Shown one piece after another: positions 27,096 through 38,200 of a DNA stretch of 64,000 nt. The stretch spans positions 2,480,001-2,544,000 of the forward strand of contig NZ_CP159835.1 of NCBI RefSeq assembly GCF_047731265.1, given 5' to 3'. The notes beneath the pieces are model-generated. The model made no database searches. It was given only the letters and a program-made list of their open reading frames with translations, and was not told where the DNA came from. The position numbers were made by a program, and so were the translations under genes. Numbering within the stretch: position 1 is the first letter of the stretch; every line of letters starts with the position of its first letter. The stretch is from Patiriisocius sp047731265. Lineage in GTDB: Bacteria > Bacteroidota > Bacteroidia > Flavobacteriales > Flavobacteriaceae.

Positions 27096-27176
27096 ATGAA
27101 AAAAACATTGCTTATTTGCTCAATTTTATTTGTTGGAAATACATTTGTTAATGAGCAAACAATTGAGGGTTTTTAA
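27096..27176 (+). pseudogene. Orphan signal peptide, probably remnant of a lost secreted gene
   Basis: A 26-codon frame reads KKTLLICSILFVGNTFVNEQ and then stops. It is a typical Bacteroidota Sec signal peptide, with no mature protein after it. It lies 37 bases behind the terminator of gene 1, where a downstream secreted protein gene would begin. It is likely the 5' stump of a deleted gene; a very short real peptide cannot be excluded. Confidence 0.55.
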
Positions 27177-27371
27177 TCTTCCTCGGTATTACTTCAAGGC
27201 TGTTTAGAGAAGTCTGCTATTGCATCTACTGCTATCTGACGGTTAGTTGGCTGGAGTGTTAAATATTTTTTGAGGGTGCTCATAATGACTTGTTATAGAA
27301 TTAAAAAGCTTGATTAATCAGTTTAATAGTCATGTCTTTTAATGGGTCTAAGCTAAAAAATAAATTCTTTC
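27177..27371 (-). other. Gap with a 29-codon minus-strand frame of unknown meaning
   Basis: The minus strand from 27283 to 27194 reads STLKKYLTLQPTNRQIAVDA and ends FSKQP. I recognise no family. It could be a small gene or a fragment. The rest of the gap would hold the end of the VCBS transcript, but no clear hairpin was found. Confidence 0.25.
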
Positions 27372-30300
27372 TTATTTTTGTTGTTGAATAGAGGGAGTTT
27401 TCAATTCAAAAAATTGTAGAGGTCCCGAGTTATTAGTAACGATAATTAGGGACTCATCTATAGCTTTAATTTTTCTTGAATCTAAGTTTTGAGTTGAAAA
27501 ACCACTTTCTTTTTTTGTTAATGGGGCGAATTTTCCTTTTTTATTGTTTATCAAAACTAATCCATTTGAAGCATCGCTTCTTCCGGATTCTACATCTACA
27601 CCAAAATTATTTCCTACCACAACTATATCTAAAAAGCCATCCATATTAATATCTTTAATCAAGATATCCTGTACATATGAGAATTGTGCTTCGATAGGTA
27701 ATTTGCTCATTTTCCACTTCCCATTACCAAGGTTTTCTACATAAGCAGATTCAAAATAATGAGCTGTTAAATAGTTGGTCTGATTAGCTATAATGTCATC
27801 AAGATTAGCTCTTGAATATGACTCATAATTTTTGAATTTCTTTCTAACACCTTTCATTTGCATAAATAGTTGATCTAAAGAATGTTTTGGATAATAAACT
27901 TGGTCTGTTTCATTGTAGTAACAAGGAATAGCATCAAGGTCTTTATTGTCATCAAAATCACCATAGTAAATTTTTGCAGGATGATTTTTGACAGGTTTGA
28001 ACATCGTGTTTAACCCTCTGTTCCCAACAATTAAATCTAGGTCACCATCATTATCAAAGTCAGCAGTATCAACACAGTTCCACCATCCACTACTTTTTTC
28101 TAAACCATTACCAGGTGACTCTATAAATTTATTTAATTTGTTTTTTCTTAAATAGATAATATTCATCCATTCACCAACAACTACTAATTCGTTGTTTGAT
28201 ATTGTAATAGCATCGTTGACTATTCCTAATAGTCCATTATTAGGCAATAACTCTGAGCGATCAATAAATTTACCATTACTATTTTCTAATAACCAACTTT
28301 TTTCAGATGTCGGATATTTATTTTTTTTAGCAAAACCTCCTACAAACAAGTCTAAATCACCATCGTTATCAAAATCAATTGTGGTAACGCAAGAGGTTGA
28401 TGTTTCCATCTTCGGCAATAAATCATTTTGTTTTTCAAAATCACCTTTACCATTATTAATATAAATTCTATCTTGATATATTTCTCCATTCTCAAATTCA
28501 TTACTTCCACTTGAAACGTAAAGATCTATATATCCATCTGAATTAACATCAATAAAAAGACAGCCTGCATCTTCAGAATTCTTGTCCAAATCAAAGCAGG
28601 GGGTGCGTTTTTTTGAGAATTTACCACCACTTTCTTGAATAAAAATGGATCCAGCTTCTCCGGAACTTCCTCCCAAATAAAAGTCATTTAATTGATCACC
28701 ATTTATATCTCCTATTGCAATTACTGGCCCCTTATTAGATTGAAAATGCTCAAGTAAAGGTTCTTGTTTAAAATCGATGAAAGGATTTTCTATATGAGTA
28801 TAATTAACAAGGTTGAGTTTCTCTGTTATCAATTTGTTTTTATTCTTTAAAACATAATTATGTTTATCTATTGCATCGTCAATTTTTAATTCTATTTTTT
28901 GATTTACGTCTACATTGTTTAATGTTTGACTTTTCCCATTAGGCCAGATTACTTCTAATTCAAGAATTTCACTATCTACCCCCAAACCAAAATGTAAGTT
29001 TTGATCAACAGAAGATAGAAACCCTCTGTAGGGTGTTACTTCTCTAAATTGGTCTCCAGAGCTTGTTTTGATCTTAACTTTTGCTCCAAAGCCGTTAATA
29101 TTACCTTTATTTCCTTTTAAAGCTACGGCTAAATAGTTTCCTTTATCCTGTTCCCTGGCATTATTGCGATATAAAAAGGCTTCTTGATTAAAATTATTTA
29201 CAACCAAATCTAGATCTCCATCTAAATCTAAATCAACATATGCAGAACCGTTTGAATGTGATGGTTTATCTAATCCCCAATCTTTAGTTTTATCTTTAAA
29301 ACGTAAATTTTTATTATTGCGATACATGTAGTTACTTATCTTTGTACTCGTCATTAAATTGATGAGATCAAGTGCTTTTACATGGTCATTACCTCTTGCG
29401 AGCTCTACAGCTTCCATAGAACGATATTTTAAATAATCTAGATCGGTAATGTCCTTATAGTGTCCATTAGAGATAAATAAATCTTGCCATCCATCATTAT
29501 CAAAATCTGCAAATAATGCACCCCAGCTCCAATCGGTGTAGCTTATTCCTGCTAATTGACCTATTTCAGAAAATGTGCCATATTCATTGTTTAGTTGCAG
29601 CATGTTTCTACTTACTTGATGATAAAAGCCAAAGTCAGCAGCCATATGATACTTGTCATAAGGGCTAGCTGCTTTCATTTGTTTTTGTCTAAAATTACCT
29701 TCAGGAATCATATCTAAAGTGACTACATCTGGTAGCCCATCATTATTGTAATCTGCTATATCTACTCCCATAGAATTTAGTGAGATGTGTTTGAAATGTT
29801 TTTCTAATTCATCTTTAAAAGTTCCATTACCTTGGTTGATATATGCGTGGTCTTTAGAAGAGAAGTCATTAGCTACATATAAATCAACAAAACCATCACC
29901 ATTTAAATCTGAAGGCACTGCACTTAAACTAAAATCGTTATTGATAATTCCTGCTTTTTTACTTACATCAGTAAAAGTGTTATTACCATTATTTCTATAT
30001 AGCTTGTCTGAATATTCTTCTTTCCAAAATACGGTTCCAGGCTCAAAATTTCCTTTAGAAGATTTAGTGTCGTAGATTGAATGTGCGTTGTCAAAATCTG
30101 CTCTATGATTCATTACATATAAATCTAAATCTCCATCATTATCATAATCAAAAAATACAGATTGATTTGAAAATCCGGCATCTGCAATTCCATATTCTTT
30201 GGCCTTATTAGTAAATGTATTATTTTGGTTGTTGATGTAAAGGAGGTTTTCTCTATACTCTATTTCTCCTGCCATTGATTTGCAAAGATAAATGTCCTGA

Positions 30301-30701
30301 TATCCATCATCATTGATATCAACAAAAGAAACATCGGTGGTAAATCCTCTAGTAAATATATTTGCAGAACCTGAAATTTGTTCAAACTCCAGATTCCCTT
30401 TATTAAGATATAATCGACCTCCAAAAGTATTTCCTGTCATAAAAATGTCAGGAAGTCCATCATTATTTATATCTCCAATACCAACGCCTCCACCATTATA
30501 AAAATATTCATAGGTCATTATATTAAAAGCTTCGGATTGATTGACCTCGTTCATAAAATAAAATCCACTCTCTTCTTGATTTAAAAGTGTAAATAAAGTA
30601 GGGATGGTAGAGAAAGCTTCAATCTCCTTCTTTTTTGCTGTCTCTTTATCTTTACAACTGAGGATGAATAGTAGAATTAAAACGATATAAGTATGTTTCA
30701 T
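27372..30701 (-). CDS. VCBS/FG-GAP repeat lipoprotein with ASPIC/UnbV domain (CRTAC1-like)
   Basis: A 1109-aa lipoprotein. The signal IVLILLFILSCKDKE has a lipobox cysteine at residue 16. Two beta-propeller regions of FG-GAP/VCBS repeats (GIGDINNDGLPDIFMTGN, FVDINDDGYQDIYL, VDLDLDGDLDLVVNN, FDNDGDLDLFVGGF) have Ca-binding DxDxDG loops. Between them at about residues 540-620 lies an ASPIC/UnbV domain (GFGAKVKIKTSSG, LHFGLGVDSEI, VIWPNGKSQ). It overlaps the haloperoxidase gene by 4 bases, so the pair is translationally coupled. It is probably an outer-membrane lipoprotein that binds a surface partner or glycan. The exact role is unknown. Confidence 0.88.
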   Translation of the reverse strand: MKHTYIVLILLFILSCKDKETAKKKEIEAFSTIPTLFTLLNQEESGFYFMNEVNQSEAFNIMTYEYFYNGGGVGIGDINNDGLPDIFMTGNTFGGRLYLNKGNLEFEQISGSANIFTRGFTTDVSFVDINDDGYQDIYLCKSMAGEIEYRENLLYINNQNNTFTNKAKEYGIADAGFSNQSVFFDYDNDGDLDLYVMNHRADFDNAHSIYDTKSSKGNFEPGTVFWKEEYSDKLYRNNGNNTFTDVSKKAGIINNDFSLSAVPSDLNGDGFVDLYVANDFSSKDHAYINQGNGTFKDELEKHFKHISLNSMGVDIADYNNDGLPDVVTLDMIPEGNFRQKQMKAASPYDKYHMAADFGFYHQVSRNMLQLNNEYGTFSEIGQLAGISYTDWSWGALFADFDNDGWQDLFISNGHYKDITDLDYLKYRSMEAVELARGNDHVKALDLINLMTSTKISNYMYRNNKNLRFKDKTKDWGLDKPSHSNGSAYVDLDLDGDLDLVVNNFNQEAFLYRNNAREQDKGNYLAVALKGNKGNINGFGAKVKIKTSSGDQFREVTPYRGFLSSVDQNLHFGLGVDSEILELEVIWPNGKSQTLNNVDVNQKIELKIDDAIDKHNYVLKNKNKLITEKLNLVNYTHIENPFIDFKQEPLLEHFQSNKGPVIAIGDINGDQLNDFYLGGSSGEAGSIFIQESGGKFSKKRTPCFDLDKNSEDAGCLFIDVNSDGYIDLYVSSGSNEFENGEIYQDRIYINNGKGDFEKQNDLLPKMETSTSCVTTIDFDNDGDLDLFVGGFAKKNKYPTSEKSWLLENSNGKFIDRSELLPNNGLLGIVNDAITISNNELVVVGEWMNIIYLRKNKLNKFIESPGNGLEKSSGWWNCVDTADFDNDGDLDLIVGNRGLNTMFKPVKNHPAKIYYGDFDDNKDLDAIPCYYNETDQVYYPKHSLDQLFMQMKGVRKKFKNYESYSRANLDDIIANQTNYLTAHYFESAYVENLGNGKWKMSKLPIEAQFSYVQDILIKDINMDGFLDIVVVGNNFGVDVESGRSDASNGLVLINNKKGKFAPLTKKESGFSTQNLDSRKIKAIDESLIIVTNNSGPLQFFELKTPSIQQQK

Positions 30702-32011
30702 TTTTTTAATGTTTTGATTTTAGAAACTACGTGTTGCCCAACTTTATTACCTTGTTCTATTCCATTATAAATTGCTGGTTTATAATGAATACCTCCATAA
30801 AGACGACTAACTGCAGCTTCGTCAGAAGCATTGTAAAAGGATGTAAATGACCGTTGGGGCATGCCATATGGAGTTTCTGTAGAGTCAATAAATGCATAAT
30901 TATCTCCAAAGAGATTTGTTAAAACTGTAGAAGCAGCTCTTGATACTACGCTATGTCCACTTGGGTATTCTGGAAAGTTTGGGGTAGATAAAATGGGTGT
31001 CCAACTTGCATCAATTTTGTTTTGTATAACAGTAATTGGGCGAATATAATTTGTTGTATATTTTGCTTCCCAGCAACTAATAAATGCATCAAACATACCA
31101 ATGCATAAACTAGTATATGCATGAGAAACTTCCATCATATTGAAATTTTGTTTTATAGCTGCTGCTCTGCAGATATTCATCCAATGACCGCCTGGAGTTA
31201 GCTTTTTTTCAGAATAAGTCAAATGCCCTTCATGGCGAGAAATTATGGGATTACAGTCCCAAAATTTAGCAATAGCTTCAGTAGAATCTGTTTTAGCATT
31301 TACTACATTATAAACTTCCATTAATTCATCATGAAACAAACTTCCTTTGGTCATATCATATTTAGTAGGCGGTGGTGGTGAAAATTGTGAGGATGAATCT
31401 AATGTTATAGGTCGAATTTTAGACCAATGCGGTTCTAAAGCATCCATATAATCGGGAGCCGTAGGTATCCAAGAATCTTCGAGGTTTAATAATTGATATT
31501 CCCCCATGTTTCGCGTTTCATTATAATTGTCTTTTTTGAGCCAAGCAATCATTATTATAGAAATCTCGTCACTATATTTTTTCGCGTACTCTATTTTCGA
31601 ATGCGATTCAAGTAAACTATCTAATTTATTAATCTCTTTATCAATATGGTTTGTTGTGTAAACCAATTCACGAGCGACTTTAAGAAATCCGTATAGCGCC
31701 GCAATTTCTTGACCTTGATCTGATTTGAATTTTGGAAAATTTGGGAAATTAGGAAACACTGAGTTTAATGATGCGTAGTTAGAATCTTTACTTGACATTA
31801 TTTCATATGCCAATAGATTTGGGTATAAGTAAATTCGGCTTGTTACAGGAGGCGAAAAGAAATCATGAACAATGTCTTGTTCTAGAGCAACGTTAGCGTT
31901 GTGTAAATATGAAGAGTCTAAGATTTTATTATTATTTGAATCTTGACAAGAAGAAGTTATTATTAATAGGGAAAAAATTAAAAGGAAATGTTTTTGATTT
32001 AAGTTTCTCAT
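30698..32011 (-). CDS. Vanadium-dependent haloperoxidase family lipoprotein
   Basis: A 437-aa protein of the PAP2/vanadium haloperoxidase superfamily. The N-terminal signal FLLIFSLLIITSSCQDS has a lipobox cysteine. The three phosphate/vanadate motifs are seen as YIRPITVIQNK, FPEYPSGHSVVSRAAST (acid-base His) and SRLYGGIHYKP (Arg and the His that would bind vanadate). Bacterial relatives oxidise halides with hydrogen peroxide or act as phosphatases; the sequence alone does not decide. It is the first gene of a two-gene operon with the VCBS lipoprotein, and it diverges from giant gene 2 with 200 bases between. Extracytoplasmic location is expected. Confidence 0.85.
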   Translation of the reverse strand: MRNLNQKHFLLIFSLLIITSSCQDSNNNKILDSSYLHNANVALEQDIVHDFFSPPVTSRIYLYPNLLAYEIMSSKDSNYASLNSVFPNFPNFPKFKSDQGQEIAALYGFLKVARELVYTTNHIDKEINKLDSLLESHSKIEYAKKYSDEISIIMIAWLKKDNYNETRNMGEYQLLNLEDSWIPTAPDYMDALEPHWSKIRPITLDSSSQFSPPPPTKYDMTKGSLFHDELMEVYNVVNAKTDSTEAIAKFWDCNPIISRHEGHLTYSEKKLTPGGHWMNICRAAAIKQNFNMMEVSHAYTSLCIGMFDAFISCWEAKYTTNYIRPITVIQNKIDASWTPILSTPNFPEYPSGHSVVSRAASTVLTNLFGDNYAFIDSTETPYGMPQRSFTSFYNASDEAAVSRLYGGIHYKPAIYNGIEQGNKVGQHVVSKIKTLKK

Positions 32012-32211
32012 TTATTTATTTTTAAAGCTAACACTTTCCCACAAAACAAGTTTAATTTATTTGGTTTAAAAAATTATAACTCATTTTTTAAATGAGAAAA
32101 CATGTAAAATAATCAGAAATATGCCTTAATCATAATAATATTTAATATTTAATATAAATTCGCTTACTTGCATTATGCAATTTTTTATACAGCCTTATTA
32201 ATATAAATTTT

Positions 32212-35200
32212 ATGAAAAAATTATTACTCTCTTTATTTATCGCAGTTATTTCTATTACTATTGTTAATGCCCAATGTCCATATGGTGCAACTTCCAGCCC
32301 TTGTCCCAATTTAGACGCAAGCACTTTTACCGTAGGATCATTGAACAATTTGTGTACTACTACTTGGGGGGGGGAACACAATCAAGTAGATAATATTACT
32401 GCTGGTTGTACTTTCCTTGTTGAGTCATGTGGAACCTCATATGCTTCTGAATTGACTGTTTTCCCTGACGGAGGTGGACCTTCTCTCGGTTTTGGAGCCA
32501 GTGGAGGATGTGGAGATGATGCTTCTTTTGTTTGGGTAGCACCTTCTAGTGGGAGTTTTGAATTCCAAATGAATAATTTAGGATGTGGAACAATTGCAAC
32601 GAACGGTACAATTAATATTACATTGCTTTCTTGTCTTTTTACATGTACTGATCCAGATGTACCATCAGCAACGTTAGCAAGCCCAAGTGCGATATGCCAA
32701 AGCGCAGATTCAACTTTAACATGGACAGGATCATTGAATGATGCAACAGCATGGCATGTATATACAGGCTCATGCGGAGGCACACAAATAGGTACGTCAA
32801 CGTCAAATTCTTTAGTAGTTTCACCAACGGTTACGACAACCTATTATATAAGAGGAGAAGGAGGCTGTGTAGATGAATCAACCGGGCTTTGTGATTCGGT
32901 TACAGTAAATGTTAACCCTCTGGACGATGCAAGTTTCAGTTATACATCTACAACATATTGTACAAATCAACTTAACCCGAATGCTTTTGGTTTTCCTTCA
33001 CCAGGAACATTTACTTCAACCCCTGGTTTAATTATTACAAATCCGGCCACGGGAGCAATCGATTTATTAGCTTCAACAGCCGGTGCGTACACGATAACTT
33101 TCACAACTTCTGGTCCTTGCCCGAACACAAATACCTTTAACATTACTCTTTCTGCACCAAGCTTTGCATTCACGGCTTTGAGTGATTTATGTATTGATGT
33201 TGGGATTCAAAACAACCTCGGTGGTGGAACGCCTGTTGGAGGTGTTTATTCCGGACCTGGAGTAATCGATGATGGGAACGGAACAACATATGATTTTAAT
33301 CCAGCCGCAGCTGGAGTTGGTACTCATGCCATTACATACACGGTTGTTGGCGTTTGTTCTGGAAGTGCGAATGATAATGTAGTAGTGTTTGCAGTACCAA
33401 CAGTAAGCTTCGCCGCCCTTGCTGATCTATGTCTCGATGCCGGTACTCAAACTGGTCTTACTGGCGGTTCACCAACAGGAGGCGTTTATTCTGGCCTTGG
33501 TGTAACAGATGTTGGAGACGGAATTAATTATTCTTTCGATCCAGCCGCTGCCGGAGCAGGTACGCACACAATCACTTACAGCTTCACAGATGGCAATAGC
33601 TGTACTGGAAGTGCAAATGATAATGCAGTAGTGTTTGGTCTACCAACCGTAACCTTCGCAGCCCTAGGTGATCTTTGCCTCGATGCCGGTAATCAAACCA
33701 ACCAAACTGGTGGTTCACCAGCAGGTGGCGTTTATTCTGGCCTTGGTGTAACAGATGCTGGAGACGGAATTAATTACTCATTTAATCCAGCAGCAGCTGG
33801 AATAGGAACGCATACTATTACGTATAACTTCACAGACGGAAACGGATGTTCTGGAAGTGAAAATGACACTGTTGTAGTATTCAGTTTGCCAACTGTTACC
33901 TTCACAGCACCAACAGATCTTTGTTTAGACGCAGGGAATCAAACTAACCAAACTGGTGGTTCACCAACAGGAGGCCTTTATTCAGGACCTGGTGTTACAG
34001 ATACTGGAGACGGAATCAATTACTCATTTAATCCAGTAGCAGCTGGAGTAGGAACGCATACAATAACGTATAACTTCACAGATGGAAATGGTTGTTATGG
34101 AAGTGCGAATGATAATGTAGTCGTGTTTGGATTACCAGCTGTGACCTTCGCAGCCCTTGGTAATCTTTGCCTCAATGCTGGCAATCAAACTGGTCTTACT
34201 GGAGGATCTCCAGCAGGAGGGGTTTATTCAGGACCTGGAGTTGTTGACGACGGCAACGGAATTACCTATTCATTCAATCCTGCAACAGCAGGAGCTGGCA
34301 CGCACACAATCACCTACAACTTTACAGATGGCAATGGCTGTTCTGGAAGTGCGAATGATAATGTAGTAGTCTTTGCAGTACCAACCGTAACCTTCACCGC
34401 CCTTGCTGATCTATGTCTCGATGCCGGTACTCAAACTGGTCTTACTGGCGGTTCACCAACAGGCGGCGTTTATTCTGGCCCTGGTGTAACAGATGCAGGA
34501 AACGGAATTAACTATTCTTTCGATCCAGCTGCTGCTGGTGCAGGTACGCACACAATCACTTACAGCTTCACAGATGGCAATAGCTGTACTGGAAGTGCAA
34601 ATGATAATGTAGTCGTGTTTAGTCTACCAACCGTAACCTTCGCAGCCCTAGGTGATCTTTGCCTCGATGCCGGTAATCAAACCAACCAAACTGGTGGTTC
34701 ACCAGCAGGAGGCCTTTATTCAGGACCGGGTGTTACAGATACTGGAGACGGAATCAATTACTCATTTAATCCAGTAGCAGCTGGAGTAGGAACTCATACA
34801 ATAACGTATAACTTTACAGATGGCAATGGCTGTTCTGGAAGTGCCAATGATAATGTAGTCGTGTTTGGATTACCAGCTGTGACCTTCGCAGCCCTTGGTG
34901 ATCTTTGCCTCAATGCTGGCAATCAAACTGGTCTTACTGGAGGATCTCCATCAGGAGGGGTTTATTCAGGACCTGGAGTTGTTGACGACGGCAACGGAAT
35001 TACCTATTCATTCAATCCTGCATTTTCAGGAGTAGGCACGCATACAATCACCTACAACTTTACAGATGGCAATGGCTGTTCTGGAAGTGCGAATGATAAT
35101 GTAGTAGTGTTTGCAGTACCAACCGTAACCTTCACCGCCCTTGCTGATCTATGTCTCGATGCCGGTACTCAAACTGGCCTTACTGGCGGTTCACCAACAG

Positions 35201-38200
35201 GCGGCGTTTATTCTGGCCCTGGTGTAACAGATGCAGGAAACGGAATTAACTATTCTTTCGATCCAGCTGCTGCTGGTGCAGGTACGCACACAATCACTTA
35301 CAGCTTCACAGATGGCAATAGCTGTACTGGAAGTGCAAATGATAATGTAGTAGTGTTTAGTCTACCAACCGTAACCTTCACAGCACCAACAGATCTTTGC
35401 CTCGATGCCGGTAATCAAACCAACCAAACTGGTGGTTCACCAGCAGGTGGCGTTTATTCTGGCACAGGTGTAACAGATGCTGGAGACGGAATTAATTACA
35501 CATTCGATCCTGCTGCTGGCGGAGTTGGAACCCACACGATCACTTACAACTTTACAGACGGCAATGGCTGTTCTGGAAGTGCGAATGACACTGTTGAAGT
35601 ATTCCCATTGCCAACAGTAACCTTCACAGCACCAACTGATCTTTGTTTAGATGCAGGTGTGCAAACCGGTCTTGTCGGAGGAACTTCCCTAGGAGGTGTG
35701 TACTCAGGAACAGGTGTTACCGATGATGGCAATGGAATGACTTATAGTTTTGACCCAGCAGCAGCGGGCGTTGGAGTTCATACTTTGATGTATACATTAG
35801 GAATTGCAGGATGTACAGATGCTGCCTCAGACGATGTGGAAGTATTTGCATTACCCGTTGTAACATTTACCGCCCTGACAGATTTATGCATCGATGCAGG
35901 TGTGCAAACCAGTCTTGGTGGTGCTACGCCAGCAGGAGGTATTTATTCTGGATCTGGCGTTACCGATGATGGTAACGGAATGACCTATAGCTTTGATCCA
36001 GCTACTGCAGGTCTTGGAATACATATAATGACATATACTTTTACGGATGGTAATGGATGTACAAGTTCAGCATCAGATAACGTTGAAGTCTTTGCAATAC
36101 CTACTGTAACATATACAGCTCCGGCAGATCTTTGTATTGATGCAGGGGTGCAAGCTGGTCTTGGTGGCGCTACGCCAGCAGGCGGAGTTTATTCTGGAAC
36201 TGGCGTTACCGACGATGCAAACGGAATCACCTATAGCTTTGACCCAGCAGCAGCTGGAGTAGGAACACATACCATAACCTATGATTATACAGATGCAAAT
36301 AGTTGTTCAGGTTCTGCAACCGATAATGTAGCAGTCTTTGCACTTCCAACAGTAGTATTTACGGCTCCGGCCGATCTATGTATCACTGCAGGCGTACAAG
36401 CTGGTTTAAGTGGTGGCACTCCAACAGGAGGTGTCTACTCTGGTGCAGGTGTTACCGATAATGGCAATGGAATGACCTATAGTTTTGACCCTGCAGCAGC
36501 AGGCGCTGGTACTCATACAATAACATATACTTTTGAGGATGGCAATGGATGTTCAAGTTCAGCATCAGACGATGTAGAAGTATTTACTACACCAGTAGTA
36601 GCTTTTACGGCTCCGGCAGATGTATGTGTTGACGCAGGAGTTCAGACAGGCTTAGGCGGAGGACTCGCTTCTGGCGGTGTTTATTCTGGACCCGGTGTTA
36701 CCGATGATGGCAATGGAATGACCTATAGTTTTGATCCTGTAGCAGCTGGCGTTGGAATACACTCCATAACCTATACCTTGAATGATTCAGGATGCATAGG
36801 CACTGCAATGGATACTATAGAAGTATTTGATCTTCCAGTAGTAGCGTTTACCGCACCAGCAGATATCTGTATCACTGAAGGTGTACAAGCTGGTCTCGGG
36901 GGAGGAACTCCAACAGGCGGAGTATATTCTGGAACAGGCGTTACCGATGATGCAAACGGAATGACCTATAGCTTTGACCCAACAGCAGCAGGCATTGGGC
37001 CAAATACCATTAGCTACACTTTTACAAATGGAAATGGATGTACAAATTCAGCTTCTGATGATGTGGAAGTACTTGCCTTACCAATAGTAACCTTTACAGC
37101 CCCTGCAGATCTTTGTGTTAATGCAGGTGTTCAAACTGGTTTAAGTGGTGGCTCTCCAACAGGAGGTGTGTACTCAGGAACAGGTGTTACCGATGGCGGT
37201 GATGGAATGACCTATAGTTTTGATCCTGCAGTTGCAGGAGTAGGAACTCAAAGTATAAGCTATACCGCGGGAGCTGTAGGCTGCACAAATACAGCAGCTG
37301 ATACGGTTCAAGTATTTGGTTCTTCAATAGTAACTTTTAACGCACCGGCAGATCTATGCATCGATGCAGGTGTTCAAACGGGTCTTGGTGGTGCTTTGCC
37401 AACAGGAGGAACGTATTATGGACCTGGTGTTAGCGATGATGGCAATGGGATGACCTATAGTTTTGACCCAGCAGTAGCTGGTGCAGGAGTACAAACATTG
37501 GTATACCTTGTTGGAAACATAGGTTGTTTAAGTACAGGAAATGATACGGTGGAGGTCTTTGATGCACCAACGGTCACCTTTGTAGCGCCTACTCCAAATA
37601 TTTGTGTGCTCGATGTGGTTGTAACTGGCCTAGGCGGTGGAACTCCAACGGGTGGTATCTATTCTGGAATAGGTGTTAGTGATGATGGCAATGGGATGAC
37701 CTTTAGCTTTGATCCAACAGCCTCTGCCCCAGTGGGAGGAAACATTCCCGTGACCTATACCTATGCCGATACGAATGGCTGTTCTAATGACACCACCGAA
37801 AACATCTTTGTTAATGATGCTATGAATTGTGATGCTTGTCAAGCCACAGCTACCTTTGGCGCTGCGGGTTGGGGTGCAGTGATGCCCAGTATTGACAACC
37901 TAGTACTCATCGAAGCAGATTATGATACGGCGCTCTTAGGTTCTTTTGAAGCCTGTAAGTTGATCGTAAATCCAGGAGCAACCCTTCGTGTTAATGCGGG
38001 GGATTATATCTTGGTAAATACAGATATTACCGTATCTGTGACGGGAAGTTTACTAGTAGAACACACCGGAAGTGTGGTACAAGTAGAAGACAGTGCGATG
38101 GTTACCAACGATGGTACCATCAACGTCAATGTGACCACCCCAGAGGTAGCTCCTAGAGACTTTATCCTCTCTGGTAGCCCAATGACTATGGAAATGCGCA

